A stretch of DNA of 64,000 bases from Trichococcus pasteurii (GTDB lineage Bacteria > Bacillota > Bacilli > Lactobacillales > Aerococcaceae), in NCBI RefSeq assembly GCF_900112935.1, contig NZ_FONM01000001.1:248001-312000 (forward strand), given 5' to 3'. Positions within the stretch are counted from its first letter, which is position 1. Every line of letters starts with the position of its first letter. Under the pieces are notes generated by a model. The model saw only the letters and a program-made list of their open reading frames with translations. It had not been told where the DNA came from and did not search any database. Below are positions 49,260 to 57,987 of this stretch, in pieces. A program made the translations under genes and the position numbers.

Positions 49260-49412
49260 CAGCTCCGGCCAAGCGAACCTTCGCCGGAGAAGATGACCCT
49301 ATTTCATCCCCAGCTTCGGCAAGCATTGGCTGACAGGAGCTGAGGCCCCTGATCATATCCGCTTCTCCGGTCAGGCAAGCCTTCTCCGGAGAAGGTGATC
49401 ACCGCAGCCCAA
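49260..49412. repeat. Three 51-bp repeat units (array B)
   Basis: Cores CTCCGGC, CTTCGGC and CTCCGG begin at 49263, 49314 and 49365, again exactly 51 bases apart. Unit 1 forms CTCCGGC...TCGCCGGAG and unit 3 contains CTTCTCCGGAGAAG. Like array A, it starts about 35 bases after a terminator ending TTTTTTGCGTGC. No gene is apparent from 49230 to 49560. Confidence 0.7.
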
Positions 49413-49567
49413 TCCGTTTGATGGCACAAAATTTACATTAGAACAAAAATTACTTCGTTTACAAAGATGCTACAAAATTTGTATATATTTTATTGTATCT
49501 TGACGGGATATTTACAAAACCTTGCTATAGTGGATTAATAAGCAAAAAGAGGGAGGATGAATCAAAA

Positions 49568-50236
49568 ATGTCCTATCTAACAGCGCACTCCGGCAGTGAC
49601 GGATTGGCAGACAACAGTATGGAGTTTGTTGCATTCTTCAGCAACAAACAGCAAGTTTCAGCCATAGAAGTCGATGTTCGGATGAACAAGGAACGTCATC
49701 TTGTTCTGCATCACGATATATTGAAGGATGGGCAGCACTATGTCTCTTTGGAAGATGTGTTCGCATATATCGCCCGAGAAAAAAGTCCGACCCGCATTAA
49801 TTGCGACCTGAAAGAAACCGGTCTGGAAGAGGCCGTTTACGGGTTGGCCGACAAATACGATCTTTGGCCACAAGTGGAACTGAGCGGAACGGTGTCCTGC
49901 AGGTATTTGTCAAAGTGGAGCAATCAGATTTTAATGAACATCGAAAACGGTATGGATGACTCCTTTCATGGCGAACATATTGGGCGATGGGGAGAAAATG
50001 TGTTGCTTGAAGCGTTGGCCAAACTGGCCCGCAGCCAAGCGAAAGTCATCAACATCAATCATCAGTTGTTCACGGAGGCTGTGCAGGAAAAAGGTAAGCA
50101 GTTGGCATTGGAGTTTTCCTTGTGGACCGTGAACGACTTGATTTCGATTGGAAATTACGAAAAGGAAAATATCTACAACATAACGACCAAAAAAGCCTGG
50201 ACCTATATCCAACAGAAAAGGGAGCAAGCAGAATGA
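49568..50236 (+). CDS. Glycerophosphodiester phosphodiesterase-like protein
   Basis: 222 residues. GDPD-fold landmarks: TAHSGSDGLADNS (matching HRG-xxx-PENT, with E replaced by D), AIEVDVRMNKERHLVLHHD (E-x-D and the catalytic H-D) and NCDLKE. It would cleave glycerophosphodiesters, releasing glycerol-3-phosphate. Cytoplasmic, no signal peptide. ATG 49568 follows GGGAGGA by 10 bases; a longer frame to 49493 lacks support. The changed PENT-type residue could alter activity. Confidence 0.82.
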   Translation: MSYLTAHSGSDGLADNSMEFVAFFSNKQQVSAIEVDVRMNKERHLVLHHDILKDGQHYVSLEDVFAYIAREKSPTRINCDLKETGLEEAVYGLADKYDLWPQVELSGTVSCRYLSKWSNQILMNIENGMDDSFHGEHIGRWGENVLLEALAKLARSQAKVININHQLFTEAVQEKGKQLALEFSLWTVNDLISIGNYEKENIYNITTKKAWTYIQQKREQAE

Positions 50237-50310
50237 AATACCTAAATCCAAAACGAATCTACCGCAGGTTCGGAAAAGGTATTGATTATCATCTCTCAAG
50301 TGCTCCTTGA
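50233..50310 (+). pseudogene. Short ORF or gene remnant overlapping the GDPD end
   Basis: ATGA overlap with the GDPD gene, then 25 residues (MKYLNPKRIYRRFGKGIDYH onward) and a stop. The coupled start suggests the head of a lost downstream gene. No family recognised. Confidence 0.35.
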
Positions 50311-50389
50311 CTCTTTTGGTACGGAACATCCGCATTGTCTGCTTCGGATCAGGTTACAGTCAAATTAATGATCCAGGGGGAGAATTAAA

Positions 50390-50943
50390 ATGAATTATTA
50401 TGCAATCGAACTGCACTCGCATACGAATCACAGCGATGGCGGCTTCACGACCGAGGAACTGCTCGGAAGCGCCAAGGATTTCGGTTATGATATCCTGACG
50501 ATTACCGACCACCATCGAAAGCGAAATGGATAACACGGCTCTGAGGTACATCGGATTGCGGGAGTTGACGGAAGCTGGCGTCAAGGAGAGCATGGGGAAC
50601 GGCAACTTTTATATCACGCTCGGTCCGCGGCTGCAGATGCAGATCGAACAGAATGGGCGTTCTCATCACCTTGGGCAGGAACTACAGACTGGAGCAGCAC
50701 GGCTGCACGTCAGACTGGAATCTATTTTACAGGAGAAATTGCGCAACTTCGGCTTTAAAGGGTAGCGGCTCATTGTCATTCAAAATGAGGAAGTCATCAA
50801 AGAAATCGAACTGAAAGAAAATCAATCAAGGGAAGTTCCGCTGACGCTCCAACCGGGATATGTGAGGCTGGAACTGTATGGGGAAGCAAAGGGCGAAAAG
50901 GGCAGGCTGCTGGTGATCGGAAATCCCTCATTCAAACTGAATA
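50390..50943 (+). pseudogene. Decayed PHP-domain metallohydrolase (CehA/McbA-like)
   Basis: The first 47 residues (50390-50533) are a good PHP start: IELHSHTNHSDGGFTTEEL and LTITDHH, behind GGGGGAG. Then the frame ends. The C-terminal part continues in another frame (50526-50765: LTEAGVKESMGNGNFYITLG), is cut by TAG, and resumes in that same frame to about 50943 (LIVIQNEEVIKEIELKEN). The middle of the catalytic domain is missing, so an internal deletion, frameshift and nonsense change have destroyed it. Confidence 0.75.
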
Positions 50944-51422
50944 AAAATGTCCAGATCATAAGGCGTATAGGCCGTTTCGACTGTTTTTGAATCATCCGAA
51001 TAGAATTTGTAGCGCCCTCCGGTGACATAGACGAATGCAGTGAAATCCTTTTTTCCGTAATAAGGGCTTATTTCGTTCCACTGTTCTGCAGGAAGTTTCC
51101 CAAGGGACAGGCCCTCAATCATAAGGTTGCCGTCTTTGATGGCCACGTTCAGCGTCGTGACTTGTTCGTATTCATAGATCCGCCGATTTGTCCGAGCAAT
51201 CGCTTCATCCTCAAGCCATCCGAACGGTTTGCAGAAGGGATCTTCCAGGATAATGTGCTCCGCAACTTTCTGGATAAGGCTGTTATCCGCGAACAGCGCA
51301 CTGCTTCTCCAACGTGTCTGAAACAGTATCCGGCCAACGCTGTCGTTTGCATCTTCTGAAGCGTCGGCAACAGGCAGGTCCTTTTCTTTAGCCCCTTTTT
51401 TGAAAAAGTCGCGTATACCCAT
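50928..51422 (-). CDS. Hypothetical protein, unknown family
   Basis: 164 residues, soluble, acidic. GIRDFFKKGAKEKDL at the N-terminus, then a mixed alpha/beta pattern with EQWNEISPYYGKKDFTAFVYVTGGRYKFYSDD near the end (only part quoted). I do not recognise it. ATG 51422 follows GGAGGTG. Its 3' end overlaps the remains of the PHP pseudogene on the other strand. Confidence 0.75.
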   Translation of the reverse strand: MGIRDFFKKGAKEKDLPVADASEDANDSVGRILFQTRWRSSALFADNSLIQKVAEHIILEDPFCKPFGWLEDEAIARTNRRIYEYEQVTTLNVAIKDGNLMIEGLSLGKLPAEQWNEISPYYGKKDFTAFVYVTGGRYKFYSDDSKTVETAYTPYDLDIFIQFE

Positions 51423-51638
51423 GATGCACCTCCGTTCATTTGTAATAGTTCCTTCCATTGTATCACAGCGCCTCCAAGTTCGGAATTGTGGAAAGCAGTT
51501 TGAAAAAAACCGATCGGATATAAAGGATGTTTTTTCTTAGGACTATCAATCCTGCTTGCTGTGATAGAACCTAACGCGTATTAACGTATATCATCTGTCC
51601 ATATTCGATTATTCTTAACCTTTTAGAACCAAGTGTTG

Positions 51639-51647
51639 TGCTATAAT
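51639..51647 (+). promoter_or_regulatory. Extended -10 for the zinc-ribbon membrane gene
   Basis: TGCTATAAT, an extended -10 box without a clear -35, 76 bases before the start. Confidence 0.5.
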
Positions 51648-51723
51648 GGGACAATAGTGCTTGTTACTGAAGCGTTTTTTCGGCTCTAGGAACAGGCAAA
51701 CGAAGAATTAAGGGGATAGCCGA

Positions 51724-52134
51724 TTGGAAAAATTAAAAATAAAAATAATGAATTTTATGCGCGGAAGATACGGCGCGGATCAGCTTTACAACGCTTTGGT
51801 CATTTCCGGTATGGTGCTGTACTTTTTGGGTGCAACGACAAACTTGGGTATGTTAGTTTTCGTGGCGCAAATCTTGATTTTCTGGGCCCTGTTCAGGGTC
51901 TACTCGAAAAAAATCTATAAACGCTCTGAAGAAAACCGCAAATTCCTGAAATGGTGGCAGCCGAACCAGAAAAAGCTGAAGCTGCTATTCAGAAGGTTCA
52001 AGGAAATCAAGGTGGCCCGTTTCCGCAAATGCCCTAACTGCAGGACGACTCTGCGTTTGCCCGTCAAACGCGGCAAAAAGACAGTGAAATGTCCGACTTG
52101 CCATCAAAAATTCGAATCGCGCATCATTCTATAA
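51724..52134 (+). CDS. Membrane protein with C-terminal zinc ribbon
   Basis: 136 residues. One or two hydrophobic segments (about 22-60), a very basic stretch (KSEENRKFLKWWQPNQKKLKLL region), then a zinc ribbon with CPNC and CPTC pairs. TTG start 8 bases after AGGGG. Single gene. Similar small proteins are common in Lactobacillales, but their role is unknown to me. Confidence 0.8.
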   Translation: MEKLKIKIMNFMRGRYGADQLYNALVISGMVLYFLGATTNLGMLVFVAQILIFWALFRVYSKKIYKRSEENRKFLKWWQPNQKKLKLLFRRFKEIKVARFRKCPNCRTTLRLPVKRGKKTVKCPTCHQKFESRIIL

Positions 52135-52136
52135 AC

Positions 52137-52185
52137 AAAAAAGAAGCCCCGCCAATTAATAAAATTGAGCGGAGGCTTCTTTTTG
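52137..52185. terminator. Bidirectional terminator between convergent genes
   Basis: AAAAAGAAGCC pairs with GGCTTCTTTTT, with a second short CGC/GCG pair inside. Confidence 0.88.
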
Positions 52186-52186
52186 T

Positions 52187-53404
52187 CTATACTTCGTGGA
52201 TGAGTACTTCTTCTTGGGTTCCCAAAAGGATTGTCTTCTCGGAAGGGCGTAGGCGGCCTTTGTTTTCGTCGCGTCCCTGCAGAACGATGCGCGGGTTCGC
52301 GTCCCCGATTGTGCGGAAGGCTTCGCGCGCCAATTTTTGGGTGTCGTCGTTCAGGTAGCGGTTGAAGAGGACGCAGAGTTTGACGTCCTGTAGTTCCATC
52401 ATCATATCGTAGTCGCCGGTGCTGTCCCCGAAGAGCATCAGCGGCTGTTTTTCGTTGTGCTTCGGCATCAGTTGTTCCGTGATGACGGCTGTTTTTCCGG
52501 GTCCTTTGGTGATGTTTTTGCCCGGTTGCATGCAAGGTTGGATCAGACCGTTTTCATCCTTGTTGTAATACATGCCGATGACGTGCTCATTGTCCAAACC
52601 GTAGCCGAAGTCCGGATGCGTTGCAGCGACCTGGACGACATCCGCCGGTGAAGCCGAAATGACATAGACGACGATGCCATTCGCCTTCAGCACATGGTAG
52701 AGTTCTTTCAATTCGTTCGGGAAAGCCAAACCGGTATCGTAATGGGAAACGATGACGCCGGCTTTGCTCGGCAGTTCAGCTGGACTCGTCAAGGTCACGC
52801 GCTCGAATTTGCCGTACTGCAACCAGTAGGAGATGGATTGATAAGCCAGTTGGCGCAGATCTTCGCTTGTGCGTTGCGTGAAAAGATACGTCATCCAAGG
52901 ATAGCCGGCCTTTCTTTTGAAATCGCCGTTGATGACCGTGTAGAACAGACGGATTTTTGCTGCGAATTCTTCATAATAAGAAGTTTTTTTGGCTTCTTCC
53001 AACGAGAGGGTACCGCCTTGCATAAAGCCTTCATAATGATCATACAGCCAAGCGTAAGCCACTTTAATATCGTCTGCGATATTGCCGATTGTAGCAAGCG
53101 GATTGGTCTTATCAAGGAGCGTGTCTTCTGTTGCACCGACATTCTCGAGACCATCCGTCAAAATCGCGTGGAACTGATCAGGCGTCAAACGGTAATCAAG
53201 ATGCAACAACATGTAAAGCATCAAGGTATCTTCTATATCCATGATGGCCGAAGTATTGTCGAAATCAAATACGACGTAAGGAGGGTCAGTTGGGTCGAAT
53301 GAACTGTTTTGGTTCCCATAGGCAGCGATGACAGCATTCAGCGCTTGGTGAGTATGCGGTGCCCAGTTTTTGGAAGAAAGAATTTTATTATGTTTTTCTG
53401 GCAA
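52187..53404 (-). CDS. HAD-superfamily phosphatase
   Basis: 405 residues. HAD motif I is DFDNT (PPYVVFDFDNTSAIMD), motif II SAS (VVYVISASPADVV), motif III lysine near GKNITKGPGK and motif IV GDSTGDYDMM. The large insert between motifs I and II is a helical cap. The DxDNT form resembles phosphoserine- and phosphorylcholine-type phosphatases; the substrate is unknown. TTG start, 8 bases after AAAGGGG. Single gene. Confidence 0.85.
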   Translation of the reverse strand: MPEKHNKILSSKNWAPHTHQALNAVIAAYGNQNSSFDPTDPPYVVFDFDNTSAIMDIEDTLMLYMLLHLDYRLTPDQFHAILTDGLENVGATEDTLLDKTNPLATIGNIADDIKVAYAWLYDHYEGFMQGGTLSLEEAKKTSYYEEFAAKIRLFYTVINGDFKRKAGYPWMTYLFTQRTSEDLRQLAYQSISYWLQYGKFERVTLTSPAELPSKAGVIVSHYDTGLAFPNELKELYHVLKANGIVVYVISASPADVVQVAATHPDFGYGLDNEHVIGMYYNKDENGLIQPCMQPGKNITKGPGKTAVITEQLMPKHNEKQPLMLFGDSTGDYDMMMELQDVKLCVLFNRYLNDDTQKLAREAFRTIGDANPRIVLQGRDENKGRLRPSEKTILLGTQEEVLIHEV

Positions 53405-53697
53405 AGTAAGTACCCCTTTATCATGGAATTTTCATACTAAATCATTTTAACAAAAAAGAATGGGAAGATACACTTAAATGTGCCGGTTTCGGCTGATTCG
53501 AGTAAGAACTGCAAAATGAAATGAGAATTAACAATAAATTGTTAGTCAGACAATATGTTGCGAATGGGATTGTTTTTTTAATATGCTCCATTTACGCGGA
53601 TTTGACTTAATGAAAGCAATTTCCGTGGAAGGATTTCTCATAAAACAGACATAAAATCGGCTATTTTTAAGGATTTAGTAAGTAGATCGAAAAATCG
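53405..53697. other. Intergenic stretch without a supported gene
   Basis: AT-rich DNA between the divergent HAD and glnQ genes. No ORF, repeat or RNA gene is supported. A GlnR box and promoter follow it. Confidence 0.5.
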
Positions 53698-53714
53698 TGT
53701 GAGAAAGTCTTACA
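53698..53714. promoter_or_regulatory. GlnR/TnrA operator before glnQ
   Basis: TGTGAGAAAGTCTTACA matches TGTNA-N7-TNACA at every fixed position. It ends 19 bases upstream of the -35 box, where GlnR could act on the glutamine-type transporter operon in response to nitrogen. Confidence 0.7.
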
Positions 53715-53733
53715 TTCTCGCGGAAGAATTTAA

Positions 53734-53762
53734 TTGATTTTTAATCATGCTTTCATTATAAT
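53734..53762 (+). promoter_or_regulatory. Promoter of the glnQHMP-type operon
   Basis: TTGATT, 17 bases, consensus TATAAT, about 110 bases before the first gene. Confidence 0.7.
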
Positions 53763-53872
53763 TTTGCTTAACGGTATAAATATAAGAAGAGGTCCTTTCT
53801 TGACAAGGATCCAATCCATGCTCTTGAAATTAAAGCAGCGTGATGGCGAGCATAAAAGGGGTTGAGGCAAAA

Positions 53873-54595
53873 TTGATTAAGTTAGAGCACGTAAACAAGT
53901 ATTTCGGCGCCAACCATGTGTTGAAGGATATCAACCTTGAAGTTGCCGAAGGGGAAAAAGTGGTTATTATCGGGCCTTCCGGTTCAGGTAAAAGTACGAC
54001 AGTCCGTTGTATGAATTTCCTCGAAGAGCCTACAGACGGAAAAGTTTTTATAGACGGCACAGAAGTCACACCTAAGAACAAGTTGGACATTGTCCGTCAT
54101 TCCTCTGCAATGGTTTTTCAACAATTTAATTTGTATCCGCATATGACCGTGTTAGGCAACCTGACAATCGGCCCTATGAAGCTGCAAGGGAAAACCAAAA
54201 AAGAAGCGGAAGAGATGGCTTACGAATATTTGGATATCGTCGGATTGCGAGAAAAGGCGAACGTCTATCCTTCAACACTCTCAGGCGGACAACAACAAAG
54301 AGTAGCAATCGCAAGAGCACTTTGTTCACAGCGAAAGATCATTCTTTTTGATGAACCCACTTCGGCATTGGACCCTGAAACGGTTCAGGAAGTATTGGAT
54401 GTCATGATCAAACTTTCCAGCATGAACATCACGATGGTTGTGGTGACGCACGAAATGGGTTTTGCGAGACAAGTTGCCGATCGGGTAATCTTCATGGCTG
54501 ACGGCATGATTGTTGAAGAAGGCACTCCGGAGCACTTTTTCGACAATCCGACAAACGAGCGGACGAAAGCCTTCTTGGGTAAAATTTTAAGATAA
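53873..54595 (+). CDS. glnQ: Polar amino acid ABC transporter ATPase (GlnQ-like)
   Basis: 240 residues, the family length, from TTG 53873 ([12 protein letters not shown]) with GAGG 5 bases and AAAAGGGG 11 bases upstream. An upstream in-frame ATG at 53843 would add ten atypical residues without a ribosome site. Walker [11 protein letters not shown]-loop [10 protein letters not shown], signature [15 protein letters not shown], Walker [21 protein letters not shown]. Order Q-H-M-P equals the Bacillus glutamine system. Confidence 0.92.
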   Translation: MIKLEHVNKYFGANHVLKDINLEVAEGEKVVIIGPSGSGKSTTVRCMNFLEEPTDGKVFIDGTEVTPKNKLDIVRHSSAMVFQQFNLYPHMTVLGNLTIGPMKLQGKTKKEAEEMAYEYLDIVGLREKANVYPSTLSGGQQQRVAIARALCSQRKIILFDEPTSALDPETVQEVLDVMIKLSSMNITMVVVTHEMGFARQVADRVIFMADGMIVEEGTPEHFFDNPTNERTKAFLGKILR

Positions 54596-54635
54596 CCGAT
54601 CTTTTCGGAATACAACATTATAGGAGGAATTGGGT

Positions 54636-55469
54636 ATGAAAAAGAAAAATCTATGGGTTTCGTTATGTTTATCGGCTGCATTGTTCTTGGGTGCTTGCGG
54701 TAGTGATGCTACGGATACAGCAGATTCTGCGGCTGGTTCCGCAACAGATGCTTCCGGTCAAGTGACCGCAGAAACAATCAAAGAAGCAGGCGTATTGAAA
54801 GTCGGCGTTAAAGAAGATGTGCCGAATTTTGGATTAAGAAACACTGAAACAAACGAAATCGAAGGTTTTGAAATCGACATCGCAAAAAAAATCGCTGAAG
54901 AAATCTTAGGCGATGCTGAAGCGATTGAATTGGTTCCGGTAACTGCAAAAACGCGTGGTCCATTATTGGATAACGGCGAAGTGGATATGGTCATCGCAAC
55001 ATTCACAGTTACAGAAGAACGTAAAGAAACCTATAACTTCTCTGATGCTTATTATGTGGATGCAGTCGGCCTGTTGGTTAAGAAAGACAAAGGATACACT
55101 GGTCTGGCTGACATGGACGGTGCTACAATCGGGGTTGCCCAAAGTTCAACAACTGCTGATGCAATCAACGCTGAAGCTGAGCAATACGGCATTTCCTTGA
55201 GCTACTCAGAATATGCTACTTATCCAGAAATCAAAGCTGCTTTGGATTCCGGCCGTGTGGATGCATTCAGCGTGGACAGATCCATCTTGGCTGGCTACTT
55301 GGATGATTCAACTCAAATCCTGAAAGACCGCTTCGCTACACAAGATTACGGTGTTGCGATCAAGAAATCAAACACAGAATTGGCAACGACTGTTAATGAC
55401 TTAATCACTGCATGGGGAGAAGACGGCACCCTTGATGCAATGATTACTGAGTGGGGATTGGGCGAGTAA
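54636..55469 (+). CDS. glnH: Amino acid-binding lipoprotein (GlnH-like)
   Basis: 277 residues. Signal peptide MKKKNLWVSLCLSAALFLG with lipobox LGAC, so it is anchored outside the membrane after cleavage. A Ser/Thr/Asp linker follows, then SBP_bac_3 fold (GVLKVGVKEDVPNFG, EGFEIDIAKKIAEE, DMVIATFTVTEERK). ATG 54636 lies 8 bases after GGAGG. Ligand is glutamine or another polar amino acid. Confidence 0.93.
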   Translation: MKKKNLWVSLCLSAALFLGACGSDATDTADSAAGSATDASGQVTAETIKEAGVLKVGVKEDVPNFGLRNTETNEIEGFEIDIAKKIAEEILGDAEAIELVPVTAKTRGPLLDNGEVDMVIATFTVTEERKETYNFSDAYYVDAVGLLVKKDKGYTGLADMDGATIGVAQSSTTADAINAEAEQYGISLSYSEYATYPEIKAALDSGRVDAFSVDRSILAGYLDDSTQILKDRFATQDYGVAIKKSNTELATTVNDLITAWGEDGTLDAMITEWGLGE

Positions 55470-56191
55470 TGAGAAGTACCAATCCATTCGCTCTCTGGCG
55501 TTGGGAAAGCCTTCTTGAAAACAGCAGCGACATTGGAGCCGGATTTATTCGGACACTCCAAGTCGCTGTGTTGGCGTTGTTGCTGGCTTTGGTCATCGGG
55601 GTTGTCGTGGGGACCATGTCCACGGCAAAAGGCCGATTGCCTCGTGCTGTTGCCAGAATATACGTGGAAATGTTTCAGAATATCCCGTTGGTTATCCAAA
55701 TCTTCTTCATGTACAACGGGCTTGCCATGGCAGGCTTGGTGTTGAGTGAATTTACGATCGGGGTAGTCGGTGTAGGGATGTATCACGGTGCCTACATCGC
55801 TGAAGTCGTTCGTGCAGGTATCCTCGCTGTTCCGAAAGGCCAAGAAGAGGCAGCTTACTCAGAGGGCTTCAACTACGTTCAAACAATGCGTTACATCATC
55901 TTGCCGCAGATGGTCAAAATTATTTTGCCGCCTTTGACCAATCAAGCTGTCAACTTGATCAAAAATACTTCCGTGTTGGCGATCATCGCTGGAGCGGACC
56001 TGATGTATGTAGCCGATTCTTATGCTTCATACAGTCTGAACTACGGACCTGCTTACGCAGTTGCCGGATTGCTTTATTTCCTGCTTTGCTTCCCGCTTGC
56101 AACATTTGCGCGGAAATACGAGCAAAAACTGAAAGACAATGATACGGTTGTCGTCAACGTTGGCGTGGATATTCCGGAGGTGATGGAATGA
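55469..56191 (+). CDS. glnM: Amino acid ABC transporter permease (GlnM-like)
   Basis: About 240 residues with the HisMQ-type membrane domain (GFIRTLQVAVLALLLALVIG) and the ATPase-contact EAA loop in GQEEAAYSEGFNYVQTMRYI. ATG 55469 overlaps the glnH stop by one base; GTG 55451 is an alternative. Confidence 0.9.
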   Translation: MRSTNPFALWRWESLLENSSDIGAGFIRTLQVAVLALLLALVIGVVVGTMSTAKGRLPRAVARIYVEMFQNIPLVIQIFFMYNGLAMAGLVLSEFTIGVVGVGMYHGAYIAEVVRAGILAVPKGQEEAAYSEGFNYVQTMRYIILPQMVKIILPPLTNQAVNLIKNTSVLAIIAGADLMYVADSYASYSLNYGPAYAVAGLLYFLLCFPLATFARKYEQKLKDNDTVVVNVGVDIPEVME

Positions 56192-56847
56192 TGGAATCGA
56201 TCAGAACAGTCTTCACACCATCGAATGTGTCGTTCATGATGGAAGGATTGAAACTGGCATTGCTGATTTCTATCGGTGTCGTCATCCTTTCGATCATCTT
56301 CGGTACGGTATTGGGCCTGTTGCGTAATTATGAGAAAAAAGTATTCGGAAAACTGGCTGGTGCCTACATCGAGCTTTTCCGGAATACACCGTTACTTTTA
56401 TGGATGCTCTCGTGTTCTTTCTTGATACCGGGCAGCACGATCACCTTGAAAGGGTCTTTCGCCCTGTTCCTGTACACATCGGCTGTTGTAGCCGAAATCG
56501 TGCGCGGCGGATTGAATTCGATACCGAAAGGGCAATTTGAAGCTGCCCATTCCCAAGGTTTTTCTTTCATGCAGACTTTGTGGTATATCGTTCTGCCGCA
56601 AGCATTCAAGAAAATCATCCCTTCGCTGTTGTCGCAAGTGATCACCACCATCAAGGATACATCTTTCTTGGCGGGTCTGGGAATCATGGAATTCACAAGA
56701 AGTGGACAAGTTATTCTTGGTAAAGTGACGAAAACATCAGAAGTGTTCATGATTTATGCCTTCCTGGCCTTGGTATACTTCATCATCTGCTTTACGCTTT
56801 CGGCCATCGTCAGAAGCTGGCACAAGCGCAATGCAGAACATGCTTAA
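56188..56847 (+). CDS. glnP: Amino acid ABC transporter permease (GlnP-like)
   Basis: 219 residues, second HisMQ-type permease: LKLALLISIGVVILSIIFG, ELFRNTPLLLWML and the EAA loop GQFEAAHSQGFSFMQTLWYI. Overlaps glnM by 4 bases behind GGAGGTG. Forms the channel with GlnM. Confidence 0.92.
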   Translation: MMESIRTVFTPSNVSFMMEGLKLALLISIGVVILSIIFGTVLGLLRNYEKKVFGKLAGAYIELFRNTPLLLWMLSCSFLIPGSTITLKGSFALFLYTSAVVAEIVRGGLNSIPKGQFEAAHSQGFSFMQTLWYIVLPQAFKKIIPSLLSQVITTIKDTSFLAGLGIMEFTRSGQVILGKVTKTSEVFMIYAFLALVYFIICFTLSAIVRSWHKRNAEHA

Positions 56848-56859
56848 CAATATAATATG

Positions 56860-56906
56860 AAAAGCCCCCGATTACAGCGTTATAACGCTGCAGTCGGGGG
56901 CTTTTT
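56860..56906. terminator. Terminator between glnP and the aldolase gene
   Basis: AAAAGCCCCCGA pairs with TCGGGGGCTTTT, with an inner AGCGTTATAACGCT palindrome; A and T runs flank it, so it can serve both strands. Confidence 0.9.
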
Positions 56907-56915
56907 TCGTGACCA

Positions 56916-57803
56916 TCAAACGATGGAGGCGTCATAGATGGATTGGATCGATTCAGCCAATTTAGTCTTAAATTCATCATCCGTCAGGCCGGCAGTCAAG
57001 CCTTCGGACAACGCCCGCGAGAAGCTCGCGATTAATCCTGGATTGTGGGTCAATTTTTCGTTGGCTTCTTCCCGCGAATAACCGCCGGATAATGCCACGA
57101 CCCGCACTACTTGCGGATGGGCAATCAGTTCCTTGTAGAAATCATCTACGCTCGGAATCGAAAGCTTCAGCATCACAAACTGATCCGGATTCAGCGCATC
57201 AAGCGCCAACAACAATTCTTCCTTGAGGATCGCTTCCGATTCAGCTTTGTCCGCGCTGTGGATGTCGACTTCCGGCTCGATGATCGGGATCAGACCGGCC
57301 GCAATGATTTGCTTGCCGACTTCAAACTGCTGGGCGACGACTTTTTTGATACCTTCACGATTGGCTGATTTGATCACGGAACGCATCTTGGTACCGAAGA
57401 TATGGCGCTCGTTTGCGCGCGCGAGCAGGGCATCCAAATCCGGATTCGGTTTCATCAACTGGACGCCATCAGCTTCAGCATCAAGCCCTTTATCGACTTT
57501 CAGGAAGGGCACGATGCGTTTCTTTTCCCAGAGGTAGTCGGCCGTATAGAGGCCATCGACTTTGCGGTCCATCGTTTGTTCGAACAGGATAGCCCCCAAG
57601 ATGTGTTCCGAACTGAAAACAGGCGAGGTGACGATGCGGGAGCGCATCTCATGGACGAGCGTGAACATCTCTTCTTCACCGTTGTAGCTATCTTCCGAAA
57701 TACCGTACAATGCCAGTGCTTTGGGCGTGCTGCCGCCACTTTGATCCAACGCTGCAATGAAACCTTTGCGATTTTTCATGATATCGAATTGCTCTTTGTC
57801 CAT
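56916..57803 (-). CDS. fda: Fructose-bisphosphate aldolase, class I
   Basis: 295 residues. Schiff-base aldolase that cleaves fructose-1,6-bisphosphate without metal. Seen: [42 protein letters not shown], and the Schiff-base lysine in VMLKLSIPS, then [12 protein letters not shown]. Length matches the Staphylococcus/Lactobacillales class I enzymes. GAAGGGG precedes ATG. Single gene, with a TGCTATACT extended -10 on the minus strand (57884-57892). Confidence 0.95.
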   Translation of the reverse strand: MDKEQFDIMKNRKGFIAALDQSGGSTPKALALYGISEDSYNGEEEMFTLVHEMRSRIVTSPVFSSEHILGAILFEQTMDRKVDGLYTADYLWEKKRIVPFLKVDKGLDAEADGVQLMKPNPDLDALLARANERHIFGTKMRSVIKSANREGIKKVVAQQFEVGKQIIAAGLIPIIEPEVDIHSADKAESEAILKEELLLALDALNPDQFVMLKLSIPSVDDFYKELIAHPQVVRVVALSGGYSREEANEKLTHNPGLIASFSRALSEGLTAGLTDDEFKTKLAESIQSIYDASIV

Positions 57804-57925
57804 GATACAAACCCCTTCGATTTTCAGATTTTCGAAATCCGGATTCGGTCTTGCTTTTTCGTGGAATGAGGATCTCTAAAGTCAGTATAGCACTAGTTAA
57901 TTCTGCAGGAAAAGAATTGGAACTG

Positions 57926-57954
57926 TTGTGATAAAATGGATGTATCGTTATATT
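57926..57954 (+). promoter_or_regulatory. Candidate promoter of the Wadjet operon
   Basis: TTGTGA, 17 bases, TATATT, 33 bases before the jetA ATG at 57988. If used, the in-frame ATG at 57928 is outside the transcript. Confidence 0.5.
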
Positions 57955-57987
57955 TTGATGTGGGAACAACGAACTACGGATATTAAT

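Noticed and set aside
52694-53302. Plus-strand ORF opposite the HAD phosphatase
   Set aside because: It is antisense to a gene with all HAD motifs and has no start signal.
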